From Micromonospora sp. WMMD961 (GTDB lineage Bacteria; Actinomycetota; Actinomycetes; Mycobacteriales; Micromonosporaceae), in assembly GCF_029626145.1 (NCBI RefSeq), contig NZ_JARUBJ010000002.1, positions 2,949,501-3,013,500 of the forward strand: a stretch of 64,000 nucleotides of DNA, in the 5' to 3' direction. Positions 7,519-16,730 of the stretch are shown here, piece after piece (position 1 is the first letter of the stretch; each line of letters opens with the position of its first letter). A model generated the notes under the pieces. It had not been told where the DNA came from. It saw nothing but the letters and a program-made list of their open reading frames with translations, and ran no database searches. A program made the translations under genes and the position numbers.

Positions 7519-8208
7519 TCAGAGTCGGCTTGTCAGGGTGGCGACGCCGCTGCCGGTCAGGTCGGGGATGGCGTGGGGTCGGCCGGCGAGGACGGAGATG
7601 ATGTTCTCGGCGGTGCCGAGCACTTCGAGGGGTTGCCCCGACGAACGCCACCAGTTGGTGTCGGTGGTGCGGAACGCGATGCCCCGGGCTCGCGCGGCCG
7701 CCGGGATGAACGGGTTGGGCACGCGCGTCTCGACGGCGAGGACCGCGTCGGTCACCTGCGGCGACAGGACGCCGGACCGGCCGAGCGCGAGCGCGATATC
7801 GAGGTGGTGGACGGCGTGGTCACCGAGCATCAGCGGTGCCGGCAGTAGGCGTCCGATACCTTTCGGGCGCGCCCGGGCGCGGTCGAGCGCGTCGATCAAC
7901 TCATGAGCGGTGCACTCGCTGGCGTACGCGCGACTGAGGGCGTCGTTTGCCGCGTCGAACGACCAGTGCCGCCGCGCCATCGCGAGCAGCAGTCGGGGCG
8001 GCGGTAGGCGCAGGCCGAGCACGAGGTGCGCGAGCACATCCTTGTTCGTCCAGCCCGCACAGAGGCTGGGTCGCTCCCACTCTTCGTCGGTCAGGGTGCG
8101 GGCGAAAGCGACGAACGCGTCGTCCTGGTGTCGAACGAGGTCGCGGAAGCCGGTTTGGCCCCTGCGGCCGGTTTGGGACGGCAGGCCCCTCGGGTTCGTG
8201 ATCGTCAC
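7519..8208 (-). CDS. maleylpyruvate isomerase/DinB family, mycothiol-dependent type enzyme
   Basis: A 229-residue protein of the actinobacterial TIGR03083 style. The N-terminal DinB four-helix bundle shows SLCAGWTNKDVLAHL and GDHAVHHLDIALALGR, providing the metal-binding histidines. The C-terminal part resembles the mycothiol-linked partner domain. The GTG at 8206-8208 is chosen because GAGGAGGAG lies just upstream. An in-frame ATG at 8221-8223 would have no ribosome site and would abut the operator. Known relatives are metal- and mycothiol-dependent isomerases or transferases; the substrate is unknown. It is divergent from the TetR gene and flanked by its boxes, so likely controlled by it. 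Confidence 0.8.
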   Translation of the reverse strand: MTITNPRGLPSQTGRRGQTGFRDLVRHQDDAFVAFARTLTDEEWERPSLCAGWTNKDVLAHLVLGLRLPPPRLLLAMARRHWSFDAANDALSRAYASECTAHELIDALDRARARPKGIGRLLPAPLMLGDHAVHHLDIALALGRSGVLSPQVTDAVLAVETRVPNPFIPAAARARGIAFRTTDTNWWRSSGQPLEVLGTAENIISVLAGRPHAIPDLTGSGVATLTSRL

Positions 8209-8226
8209 TGAACTCCTCCTCATCTT

Positions 8227-8271
8227 ACGTACGTTGTACGTATAGTAGCCTGGGATACGTACGCCGTACCT
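8227..8271. promoter_or_regulatory. two operator-like palindromes between divergent genes
   Basis: TACGTACGTTGTACGTA (8226-8242) is a perfect 7+7 repeat with a 3-base centre. ACGTACGCCGTACCT (8257-8271) is the second box with one mismatch. Both lie in the 81 bases between the mycothiol-type gene and TetR. They match the pair at 7398-7438, defining a small regulon. Confidence 0.75.
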
Positions 8272-8289
8272 AAGTCGGGAGTGGCCAGC

Positions 8290-8949
8290 ATGAGAGCCCG
8301 TTTCACCCTCGTGGACATCCAGCAACATGCGCTGGCGATCGTCGACCGGGACGGTCTGGCCGGACTCACCATGCGCTCTCTCGCGGCGTCCCTGCAGACG
8401 GGGGCCATGACCCTGTACAACTACGTCGACAGCCGCGAAGCCCTCGAGGAACTCGTGGTCGACGCCGTCTCCGCGCTCGTCGAGATACCAGAGCCGACCG
8501 ACGACTGGATGGCCGACACACGGGCAGTGGCTACGGCCCTATGGCGAACGTTCCGTGCGCATCCCGCGGTGATCCCGCTCGTACTCACGCGCCGCACCTC
8601 CTCCCGCGCCAGCCTCGCCCCAGCCGAGGCGCTTGCGGCAGCGCTGGCACGCGGAGGCATGGACGGCGTCGACCTGTTCGTCGCATTCCGCACCGTCTCG
8701 GCCTTCGTGATGGGTATCGCGCAGAACGAGCTAGCCGGCCGACTGTCGCGCGAGAAGGATGCCGACTCCGCCGCCCAACGTGTCGCAGTGCTCGCACCCG
8801 ACGCACTCCCGACCCTGTCGAAGTTGGCCCCGGTCGGTGCCGCGTTCACCGGCCAGGAATTCGAGCGAGGATTGACCGTTGTGCTCAACGGCCTCGTACA
8901 CACACCCCGTCCGTTCGATTCCAGCGCCCAGGCGTCTGGACTTTCGTGA
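8290..8949 (+). CDS. TetR family transcriptional repressor
   Basis: A 219-residue regulator. Its N-terminal helix-turn-helix reads LTMRSLAASLQTGAMTLYNYVDSREAL (about residues 27-53), a form often seen in TetR proteins with a TetR_C-like ligand domain. The ATG at 8290-8292 is preferred because GGGAG lies nine bases upstream; a GTG at 8281 would have no room for a ribosome site. It is divergent from the mycothiol-type enzyme. The four ACGTAC-N3-GTACGT boxes in this block are its likely targets, so it would repress itself, the enzyme and the hydrolase-SDR unit. Confidence 0.88.
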   Translation: MRARFTLVDIQQHALAIVDRDGLAGLTMRSLAASLQTGAMTLYNYVDSREALEELVVDAVSALVEIPEPTDDWMADTRAVATALWRTFRAHPAVIPLVLTRRTSSRASLAPAEALAAALARGGMDGVDLFVAFRTVSAFVMGIAQNELAGRLSREKDADSAAQRVAVLAPDALPTLSKLAPVGAAFTGQEFERGLTVVLNGLVHTPRPFDSSAQASGLS

Positions 8950-9228
8950 TTGACACCTGCAGCCGGCTCTGATCACGCCGGACATCTGCCGAACCGCACG
9001 GCGACTCCGGCGGGCCGTACCCGGACCGATCGCAGTGGTGGCCCAGATGCTCAGCCAGCCGATCGCGGCCCACGAAGTCGCACACTGTCTCGTCGACCTC
9101 GCCCTGCTCGGCCTTCTCGTCATCGCCCCTGACGCTCACCCGAGACGCCAGGCATCGCACTTGAGCGGGGCCTGTTCGGTTGGGCAAGGGGCTGTCTCGC
9201 TGACGAACTTCTCTGGCGCGACGGTGCT

Positions 9229-12200
9229 CTACGTCCGGTGGCGGTCGAGTGAGAGGAGGAGGCCGGCGGCGGCCAGGGCGATTCCGGCGGCGGCGCTGTA
9301 GGCGGGGAGTTGGGCGGGGATGCCGAGGTGGACGGTGATGCCGAGGATGCGGGACAGGCCCCAGGGCAGCAGCGCGAGCTGGTCGTTCCACACCGTCAGC
9401 GCGCGTTCCAGGCCCACTACCCAGACCAGAGCGGACAGCACGCCGAGGGGCACACCCACGGCGGTGAGGGTCAGCCCGACGGCGCTTCGGCGGCGCAGGC
9501 CGTACCGGTCCCGCAGGACCACGGCGACGGCCACGAACAGCCAGCAGAACGCCGCGAACGCGACGGTGACGTACGCCGCGCGCAGGCTCGGTGCCGTCCA
9601 GAAGACGAACCAGTAGCCGCCCGGTCCGCGCCCGGCGAGCGCCGCCAGCAGCAGCACGCTGCGCAGCAGCGCGACACCGCCGATGACGGCCCAGAGGTGG
9701 AACGGATCCCGCCGGCCGACGACGAGGCGTACGACGAGGGCGAACAGCACCCACCCACCGAGGGTGACCAGCAGGTGCGCCGGCGCGGCGAACCAGGTCA
9801 ACACGAGTCGGCTCGCCACCAGCACCACGGCCGGGACCAGCCACACCAACACCCGGTCCGCCCGTGTCGTGGGCGTCGGCAGCGCGGCGACCCGCCACGG
9901 CCGGAGCGCGCCGAGCAGCAACCCGCGCGCGGCGGCTGCGCCGAACCCGCGCCCGTACCGGCCGAGCAGCACCAGCAGCAGGATCGATCCGAGCATCACC
10001 CGGGCCGCCCAGGCCATCGCCGGGTCCCGGTCGGCGCGGCGCGCGCCGAGGTCGGCGGCGGTGAAGTTGTACGCGGGCAGGTCCAGGTCGGCGCCGTAGC
10101 GCTGCCGGTGCGCGTCGCGCGCGTCGTGGTATGCCGCCGCGGCCAGCCGCCAGTCGTGTCGGGCGGCCGGGGTGCCCGTGTCCAGCCACTGCGCGTGCCG
10201 CAGCACCATGGCCCGGTACGCGCCCAGCGTCTCGAACAGGTCGACCTGGTAGTCGAGAGTCGCAATGAAGCGCCCGCGCAGTTCGGCGTCCCGCCAGGTC
10301 GCCGGATCGGTCGCGGCGACCAGGTCGCGCATGCGCCGGGCCAGCGCGACGGCCTGCGTGCCCTCTTCGATCGCCTCGTCGACACGGCCGCCGGTCACCG
10401 CGTAGATGCTGTCCAGCGCCGCGGAGTCACCGGTCGGGATGTCCCACTCGAAGATCCACATCATGGGCGGCGGTTCCAGCCCGAGCGCCCGCACCGACCG
10501 GTCGGCGTACGGGCCGATGTAGAGGCCCTTGGTGACCGCCTGCCGGGACAGCGCCATGGCCTGCCCGATCGCCGCGACGGTGCCCGGGTCGCCGGAGAAC
10601 GTGCGGTACGCCCAGTCCGCCGTGACTTGCGCCGGGTCGGTGGCCGGGTCCCAGGCCAGGCGGCCGACGGCGTACGTGTTGAGGTCGTAGAGCTGCCAGA
10701 ACCCTGCGCGTAGGTACAGCGACATGGGCCCGGCGCGCAGCGGCCCGCCGTCCTGCGTCCAGTTCCAGACCCCCTCGACGTTCGGGTTGGCGGCGAGGAA
10801 TGCGCGCAGCGCCTGGCGGTGCAGCGGGCCGAGGTCGTTGGGCAGCGAGCCGAACGCCTCGAACTCGCGCCGGGCCTGGAACTCCACGATGCGGCGGTGC
10901 CCGCCGCCGAGCAGGGTGGTGTTCAGCGGTAGGTGGCTGTAGAAGTCGCCCAGGGTGTACTTGGTGGACACGATCAGGTGCGGATCGTCGAACCCGCCGA
11001 GGACCTGCGCGTACGACGTCGGGTTGGTGTGCAGGTCACCGACGGCCCCGACGCCCACCGTCCACGTCCGGAAGATGATCTCCTTCCCGGCTGGGCCCGC
11101 CGTGTCCAGCAGCGCCCGCAGCATCGCGCGCACGGACGCTTCCGTGGTGACGGCGAGCCTTGACGAGTAGTCCCAGCCGGTCCCGGCGTACACCTCGCCA
11201 CCCTCGCCGACGCGGACCATCAGGCCGTCGACGAACGGCATGCTCTCGAACAGCTCGGCCAGACCGGCCTGGTAGACCGCCCACAGCCGAGGGTCAGCCG
11301 CGTCGAGGCCGCCGACGGTCCGCGTCAGGTACGCCTCCAGCGGGGGCGACACCGCGAGCATGTCGGTCAGCAGGAAGACCCGCACGCCCATGTCCTCGGC
11401 GTACCGGAAGACGGGGCCGAACGCCGCGACCATCGCCCGTGCGCGGTCGACGTGCGGGTCGCCGGGCGGGTAGACCGCGCGCCCGTCGCCGACGTTGGCG
11501 AACGTGACGTACTCCAGGAAGCCGGGCACGACGATTCCGTTGAAGCCCTGCGCCACCGAGTGGTCGACGAACTGCCGGAACTGTGCGTCGATGCGGGCCA
11601 CCGCGCCGGCGTCCACCCACGGGGCGTCAGGCAGCACCGCCGACCCGACCACGTCGGTGTTCAAGCCATAGTCGTCGCCGGCGGCGAAGACGGCCGGGTC
11701 GGGCTCACGCCCCACCGACCCGGCGTCGGTCAACCGCAGGCCGAGCCGGGGGGTGACCACCCGACCCGCGTCCGCCGCGGGCAGCACCTCGGCGCCGGAG
11801 CGGATCCGGTCGGCCAGCCGGTACATCCCGGCTGCCACGCCCGCGACGTCGCCGCCCTGGACGGTCAGCTCGGCGTCGCGCACGTCGAGCCGGTACGACT
11901 CGGGCGTCCCGCTGAGGGTGGCCAGCACGCCCGCCCGTAGCGTGCTCGCCGCCGACAGGTCCGGGGCGGTGACGCGCGCCATGCCGGTGCCCGGGGCGGC
12001 CGCCGCGGACCTGGCCGGGCTCGACGCGGCCGGGGCGAGCAGCGGCCGGGGCAGGCCGCGAGAGACGACCGCGTCGGCGACGGCGGTTGCGGCCTTCCTG
12101 ACGCGCGGCTCGTCGGGCACGACGAGGGACTCCAACGGTGGGACCGGCGCGGGCGTCCGCGCCGGCGCGGCGACGGCGTCCTCGCGCGGCACGGCGGCGG

Positions 12201-12321
12201 GGGCGTGGCTCAGCCCCAGCGTGTCGCCGACCGCCCAGGCCGTGGCCGCGCCGAGCGCCAACAGGACCGCCGCGGCGACGAGCAGCGGGTACGGTCTGCG
12301 GGCCTGGGCAACGTGAGCCAC
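9229..12321 (-). CDS. membrane-anchored GH67-like glycoside hydrolase with C-terminal multi-membrane domain
   Basis: A 1030-residue protein. One membrane segment near residues 11-32 is followed by an Ala/Pro-rich linker. Next comes an N-terminal module with TVQGGDVAGVAAGMYRLADRI, as in alpha-glucuronidase N-domains. A (beta/alpha)8 region (about 190-560) follows, with FVDGLMVRVGEGG, EIIFRTWTVG and the STKYTLGDFY to RIVEFQARREFE stretch. It recalls GH67 and its relatives. The helical tail ends about 775. The last 250 residues hold about seven membrane segments. The substrate is unknown; a uronic-acid-containing glycan is plausible. The GTG start has only a weak ribosome site. A soluble GH67 has neither anchor nor polytopic tail, so this architecture is unusual. 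Confidence 0.7.
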   Translation of the reverse strand: MAHVAQARRPYPLLVAAAVLLALGAATAWAVGDTLGLSHAPAAVPREDAVAAPARTPAPVPPLESLVVPDEPRVRKAATAVADAVVSRGLPRPLLAPAASSPARSAAAAPGTGMARVTAPDLSAASTLRAGVLATLSGTPESYRLDVRDAELTVQGGDVAGVAAGMYRLADRIRSGAEVLPAADAGRVVTPRLGLRLTDAGSVGREPDPAVFAAGDDYGLNTDVVGSAVLPDAPWVDAGAVARIDAQFRQFVDHSVAQGFNGIVVPGFLEYVTFANVGDGRAVYPPGDPHVDRARAMVAAFGPVFRYAEDMGVRVFLLTDMLAVSPPLEAYLTRTVGGLDAADPRLWAVYQAGLAELFESMPFVDGLMVRVGEGGEVYAGTGWDYSSRLAVTTEASVRAMLRALLDTAGPAGKEIIFRTWTVGVGAVGDLHTNPTSYAQVLGGFDDPHLIVSTKYTLGDFYSHLPLNTTLLGGGHRRIVEFQARREFEAFGSLPNDLGPLHRQALRAFLAANPNVEGVWNWTQDGGPLRAGPMSLYLRAGFWQLYDLNTYAVGRLAWDPATDPAQVTADWAYRTFSGDPGTVAAIGQAMALSRQAVTKGLYIGPYADRSVRALGLEPPPMMWIFEWDIPTGDSAALDSIYAVTGGRVDEAIEEGTQAVALARRMRDLVAATDPATWRDAELRGRFIATLDYQVDLFETLGAYRAMVLRHAQWLDTGTPAARHDWRLAAAAYHDARDAHRQRYGADLDLPAYNFTAADLGARRADRDPAMAWAARVMLGSILLLVLLGRYGRGFGAAAARGLLLGALRPWRVAALPTPTTRADRVLVWLVPAVVLVASRLVLTWFAAPAHLLVTLGGWVLFALVVRLVVGRRDPFHLWAVIGGVALLRSVLLLAALAGRGPGGYWFVFWTAPSLRAAYVTVAFAAFCWLFVAVAVVLRDRYGLRRRSAVGLTLTAVGVPLGVLSALVWVVGLERALTVWNDQLALLPWGLSRILGITVHLGIPAQLPAYSAAAGIALAAAGLLLSLDRHRT

Positions 12322-12466
12322 GCTCGCATGGTAGTAGCCTCACCGGCTTCGTCCTCGACGTGCGAAAGCAGCCGGCGAACGCCGTCGTGGACCTGTCGTG
12401 CTGACACCGCTGCAGGCGGGAGGGCGGCGTCCGTGGATGTCGAGACGAGGGGATTCGTATGGTGCG

Positions 12467-13186
12467 TCACCGCAGTGCCTCTGCGAGTTCGGCGGCGTTG
12501 TCGAACGCGGGTGCCGCCCTTTCGGACTCGTCTTCCGTGAGCGTGACGGACCGGGCGCGGGCCAGCATCTCGGTCGCGGTTGTTGGATCGTGCAGCACCA
12601 TCGCGAGTTCGGCGCGGTAGACCAGGACCTCCACCTGCTCGACCGGGTCGTCGTCGGCTCGTAGGCGGGCCAACGCGCTGTCGAGGATCCGAACGGCTTG
12701 TCCGACGCTTCCCCTGGAATCGGCCTGCACGACGGCATTCGCCAGGGCCTTGGCCAGCCGCCCGGCGGGCGTGGTGGCCGGCATGGGAGCGGGGGCGGCG
12801 TTCCGGAAGACGCGGATCCAGTTGCCGCCCGGGTCGATGACGCTGAACCCGCCCAACCCGTCGGCGTTCTTCCGCGCCCTGGGCCGGGTCATCCGTGGCG
12901 TTCCGGACACCAGTACCTTGCCGTACGCGGCGCGCATGCCGGCTGCGAATGCTCGGTGTAGTCCCTCGATGTCCGCGGTGAGTACCAGACAGGAGCCATA
13001 GGACTGCTCGGGGTCAAACCCGGCGATCTCGAAGAACTGCAGCTGCAGGTCTTCCCGCTGCACCCCCACACACGCGTTGGGCTTGCGCTGCTTGTACGTG
13101 GTGCGGAAACCGAGAACTCGGTAGAAGGCTTCGATGTCGTCGATGGATGCGCACGGCAGCAGGGGGACGGTCACCTCGTTGGTCAT
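12467..13186 (-). CDS. VOC (glyoxalase/bleomycin-resistance fold) protein with helical tail
   Basis: A 239-residue protein. Residues 1-125 form a VOC domain of the bleomycin-resistance style: LPCASIDDIEAFYRVLGFRT at the start, a DLQLQFFEIAGF strand, and FSVIDPGGNWIRVFR at the end. Residues 135-239 are helical and alanine-rich with a TPR-like pattern (ALARLRADDDPVEQVEVLVYRAELAMVL). The ATG follows GGAGGC. A VOC domain of this type usually binds a drug or a metal-dependent substrate. The helical addition is uncommon and may mediate dimerisation or protein contact. It lies about 200 bases downstream of the ABC permease but beyond a strong terminator. Confidence 0.8.
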   Translation of the reverse strand: MTNEVTVPLLPCASIDDIEAFYRVLGFRTTYKQRKPNACVGVQREDLQLQFFEIAGFDPEQSYGSCLVLTADIEGLHRAFAAGMRAAYGKVLVSGTPRMTRPRARKNADGLGGFSVIDPGGNWIRVFRNAAPAPMPATTPAGRLAKALANAVVQADSRGSVGQAVRILDSALARLRADDDPVEQVEVLVYRAELAMVLHDPTTATEMLARARSVTLTEDESERAAPAFDNAAELAEALR

Positions 13187-13328
13187 GCCTCCTTCCTAGG
13201 CGCTGAAGGGTGTTCGTCGCCCATGGAAATGTCCGATCATCGCCCTCGGCCAACCGATCGGCCGGGCTCGTGTACCGACCGTGGCGGAGCTCCCGCCGCT
13301 CGACACCATCCGTCTCCGGGACATCAGG

Positions 13329-13372
13329 GCGACCGTGCCGCCTCCGGGATGTCCCGGAGGCGGCACGGTCGC
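13329..13372 (-). terminator. very strong 20-bp hairpin terminator after the ABC operon
   Basis: Positions 13329-13348 pair perfectly with 13353-13372 around a four-base loop, giving a 20-bp GC-rich stem; flanking ACATC and GATGT can extend it past a bulge. It lies 17 bases beyond the stop of the leftward permease gene and before the VOC gene. Confidence 0.85.
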
Positions 13373-13389
13373 CGATGTTCGAGCCGCGG

Positions 13390-15861
13390 CTACTCCTTCA
13401 CACCGATGTTGTCGATCGGAGGTGCGCCGAGCAGCCGTCGGACGGGCCATACCGTGGTGGTCAACGCCAGCAGTGTCGTGCCGCCGAGCACCGCCGCCCA
13501 GCCGAGCGGCGGGACGTACGGGATCGGGCTGCCGGTCAGTCCGTTGACGACCGCGCTCAGGGTCAGCGCCGCGATGGTCGCGCCGATCAGCACCGCGGTG
13601 CCGAGCAGCCCGGCCTGTTCGGCGTGGACCATCCAGCGAATCTGACGGCGGGTGACCCCGACCAGTTGGAGCAACGCCAACTCGCGGCGGCGAGCCAGCG
13701 CGGCCAGCACCATCGTGGTGGCCGCCGCCAGCGCCGCGTACCCCACCATCACGCCGATGAGCAGCCGGTTCAGCCAGGCGCCGAACGCCAGATCGGTGCT
13801 GATCAGGCGCGTACGGGTGGCCGCGTCGAGGACCTGGCTGCCCGGATGCCCAGCCGTCCAGGCGGCCAACGCGGTGTCGGCCTCCGGGCCGGCGCTGACC
13901 AGGATCTCGTCGTCGGTATTCCCGGCCGTGTGCCCGGCGACCGTCTCGGCGGCCAGTGTGACGTCGCCGAAGCCGAGGCCACGGCCGTAGATCGCGATGA
14001 CGTCCAACGTGACCGGGGTGCCGTCGCCCAGCCAGAGCTCCGCCTGATCGCCGACGTCCCAGCCGGACGAGGACGCCTGCATCGCAGACAGTGCGACCGT
14101 GCCCGCCCGCAGGTCGGCCAGGTTGCCCTCGCGCACCGCGAGGTCCATCGTCGACGTGATGCCCGCCGGGTCGACCGACTGCGCGCTGACCGGCTCGATT
14201 CCGCCGAGCGCCCGCACCACCACCTGCGTACGGTGCACACCAGTGGCCGCCCGCACCCCGGCCAACTCCCGGATCTCCCGCGCCGCGTCCGCCGGCAGCC
14301 CACCCGGAGCGACAAGCACCCGCTCGGCGAGGGTTCCCGCGCTGCTCTGCGTGGTGGTCTGCCGTTCCAGGTTCGTCTGCAGGAACCAGACCGAGTCGCC
14401 GAACCCCACGGACAGCACGAGGGCGGTCAGGACTGTCGCCATGCCCTGCGCGTTGGCCCGCAGATTGGCCGCAGCCAGGTAGCCGCTGACCCGCCACATC
14501 CGCGGCAACAGCGGTGTGAGCAGGCGTGCCGCGTACGCGTTGATCCTGGGTGCGAGCAGCGCCACCGCGATGACGAACAGGTACAGCATGCCGACCGCGC
14601 CGGCCAGTGCCCCGGTCGACCCGGCGGCACCGAGCGTGAACGACGCGGAGGCGCCGGCCGCCACCAGCGTCACCACGCCGGCGATCAGCCGCACCCGGCC
14701 GCTACGCCGAGGCTCGACAGCGATCTCGCCGAGCGCCTCGATCGGCTTGATCCCGGTGATCCGGCGTGCGGCGACCAACGCGGCGAGCACCGCCACGAGG
14801 ACCGCCGTACCGACCGCGGCCGGCACCGCGAACAGGCCGTCGGCCATCGGGAAGCTGGCCGGCACGAACCCCCGCCCGACCAGCTCGCCGTGCAACCAGC
14901 GGGCCGCCAGCAGGCCGGCCGGGCCGCCGATCGCAGAGCCGATCAGGGCGAGCAGCGCGGCCTCGGCGACCAGCATGCGACGCACCTGCCCCGGCGTGGC
15001 CGCGACCGCGCGTAGTAACGCCAGGTCACGTCGACGGTGCCGGACGGACAACCCGATGATGCCGGCCACCACGAAGACGATCAGCAGGACGACGTACCCC
15101 CCGAAGACCGATCCGACCTCGATCAGCAACGTCTGGGCGGCCTGGTTCTCCGACTGCTCGACGTTCCCGCGTTCTTTCCCGCCGTACGTCGTGGCGCCGG
15201 CCGCCGACGCGATCTCGCGTACCGCGCCGAGGTCGGCGCCGGGCACCATCCGCACGCCGATCGCATCCACCCGACCCGGGTGGGCGGACAACCGGGCGGC
15301 CTGCGCGTCGGTGAAGAACACCGCCGCCGAACCGATCTCGGCGGCTCCGCTCACCCGGTACGACCGCCCGACCCCGCCGACGACCAGCTCGATGCGCTCG
15401 CCGGGTGCCACGCCGAAACGGGTGTCGACCAACACCTCGTCGTCGGCGCGTGGCGCGGCACCCGCGGCGATGGGACGACCGGTGAAGGCGTACGTGTCCC
15501 AGCCATGTCCCACGGCAGCGGGTGAGCCGATCAGCACCCCTTCGTCGCCGGTGACGGCCGCGACGCCCGGCACCCGGCGGATCCGGTCCACCAGGGCCGC
15601 GTCCACAGTGCCGCCCTCGGGCAGCGTGACGGTGCTCGTGGTGGTGTCGCCGCCGAACTCCCTGAACGTGTGGCTGACCGTGCGGTTGGCGACGACCACG
15701 TCGGCCGTGGCCCAGAGCCGTGGCTCCGGGCGGAAACGCAGCCCGGACTCGACGAGCGTGCCCATCGCTACCAGGATCAGCACGCCGGCCATCAGGGCCA
15801 GCAGGGTCGCGGCGGCCGGGCCGGCGCGGTGCCGCAGCAGGCGGGCGGCGAGGCCGATCAT
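13390..15861 (-). CDS. ABC exporter permease with two FtsX domains (MacB/BceB-like)
   Basis: An 823-residue membrane protein with the layout TM1, a large extracytoplasmic loop, an FtsX domain (about 225-350, with RHRRRDLALLRAVAATPGQ), central TMs, a second loop, and a C-terminal FtsX domain (about 700-810, with RRRELALLQLVGVTRRQIRW). This is the actinobacterial form with duplicated FtsX modules. Its start ATG overlaps the stop of the ATPase gene by four bases, showing translational coupling. With the ATPase and the kinase/regulator pair upstream it probably forms a drug- or peptide-responsive export or envelope-stress system. The substrate is unknown. Confidence 0.92.
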   Translation of the reverse strand: MIGLAARLLRHRAGPAAATLLALMAGVLILVAMGTLVESGLRFRPEPRLWATADVVVANRTVSHTFREFGGDTTTSTVTLPEGGTVDAALVDRIRRVPGVAAVTGDEGVLIGSPAAVGHGWDTYAFTGRPIAAGAAPRADDEVLVDTRFGVAPGERIELVVGGVGRSYRVSGAAEIGSAAVFFTDAQAARLSAHPGRVDAIGVRMVPGADLGAVREIASAAGATTYGGKERGNVEQSENQAAQTLLIEVGSVFGGYVVLLIVFVVAGIIGLSVRHRRRDLALLRAVAATPGQVRRMLVAEAALLALIGSAIGGPAGLLAARWLHGELVGRGFVPASFPMADGLFAVPAAVGTAVLVAVLAALVAARRITGIKPIEALGEIAVEPRRSGRVRLIAGVVTLVAAGASASFTLGAAGSTGALAGAVGMLYLFVIAVALLAPRINAYAARLLTPLLPRMWRVSGYLAAANLRANAQGMATVLTALVLSVGFGDSVWFLQTNLERQTTTQSSAGTLAERVLVAPGGLPADAAREIRELAGVRAATGVHRTQVVVRALGGIEPVSAQSVDPAGITSTMDLAVREGNLADLRAGTVALSAMQASSSGWDVGDQAELWLGDGTPVTLDVIAIYGRGLGFGDVTLAAETVAGHTAGNTDDEILVSAGPEADTALAAWTAGHPGSQVLDAATRTRLISTDLAFGAWLNRLLIGVMVGYAALAAATTMVLAALARRRELALLQLVGVTRRQIRWMVHAEQAGLLGTAVLIGATIAALTLSAVVNGLTGSPIPYVPPLGWAAVLGGTTLLALTTTVWPVRRLLGAPPIDNIGVKE

Positions 15862-16619
15862 CGGACGACCCGCCGATCCAGCGATGCCAGGTGCTCGGCG
15901 ATACCGGCGGCGCCGAGCTGCGGAAGGTCGGCGACGATCGCACCGTCGGCCAACACGAGCACACGGTCCGCGTACGACGCGGCGATCGGATCGTGGGTCA
16001 CCATCACCACGGTCAGCCCGTGTTCGTCCACGACCGCGCGAAGCAGCGTCAGCACCTCCGCCGCGGTCCGCGAGTCGAGGGCGCCGGTGGGCTCGTCCGA
16101 GAAGATCACCTCGGGGCGGGTGGCCAGCGCCCGGGCGATCGCCACCCGCTGCTGCTGGCCGCCGGAGAGCGCGGCCGGCCGGTGGTGCAGTCGGTCGGTG
16201 AGGCCGACCCGCTCGACCACCTGGGTCAGCCAGGCCCGGTCCGGACGAACGCCGGCCAGGCGCAGGGGCAGCACGATGTTCTCCTCGACGGTGAGCGCGC
16301 CGATCAGGTTGAACGCCTGGAAGACGAACCCGATCCGGGTACGACGCAGCTCGGTCAGGCGGGTCTCGGACAGCCCGGACAGGTCGGTGCCTCCGATGAC
16401 CACCCGACCGGAGGTGGGCCGGTCGAGCCCGGCCGCGGTCTGCAGCAGTGTGCTCTTGCCGGAGCCCGAGGGCCCCATCACCGCGGTGAAGGTGCCCCGG
16501 TCGAAGCCGACGTCGACGCCCGCAAGCGCAGTCACCGGGTTACGGCCGGCGTCGTACACGCGGGTGAGGTGTTCGACGCGTACCGCCGGTTCGATGGTCT
16601 GTCCCGGATAATCCGGCAT
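15858..16619 (-). CDS. ABC transporter ATP-binding protein (MacB/LolD-like)
   Basis: A 253-residue ATPase. Walker A is GPSGSGKST at residues 49-57, the Q-loop is FVFQAFNLIGALTVEENI, the signature is LSGGQQQR and Walker B is VIFSDEPTGALD, followed by the H-loop VMVTHD. The Q-loop sequence is characteristic of ATPases pairing with FtsX-type permeases. The ATG at 16617-16619 has AGAGAGG upstream; longer in-frame starts add only basic residues. The overlap with the permease indicates a fixed partnership. It lies 111 bases downstream of the response-regulator gene on the same strand. Confidence 0.93.
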   Translation of the reverse strand: MPDYPGQTIEPAVRVEHLTRVYDAGRNPVTALAGVDVGFDRGTFTAVMGPSGSGKSTLLQTAAGLDRPTSGRVVIGGTDLSGLSETRLTELRRTRIGFVFQAFNLIGALTVEENIVLPLRLAGVRPDRAWLTQVVERVGLTDRLHHRPAALSGGQQQRVAIARALATRPEVIFSDEPTGALDSRTAAEVLTLLRAVVDEHGLTVVMVTHDPIAASYADRVLVLADGAIVADLPQLGAAGIAEHLASLDRRVVR

Positions 16620-16730
16620 TCTGGTGGCCTCTCTCCGTCTCATCGGCAAGAACTGCGCGCACCAGAAACGCTATTGACGTACGAGAACGGCGACCATCCC
16701 GCGGGCTACCAGGTCCGGGTACAGCAGGCG

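Noticed and set aside
8950..9228. Rightward open frame around 9035 (AHEVAHCLVDLALLGLLVIAP)
   Set aside because: Short, no start context or family; treated as intergenic after the TetR gene.
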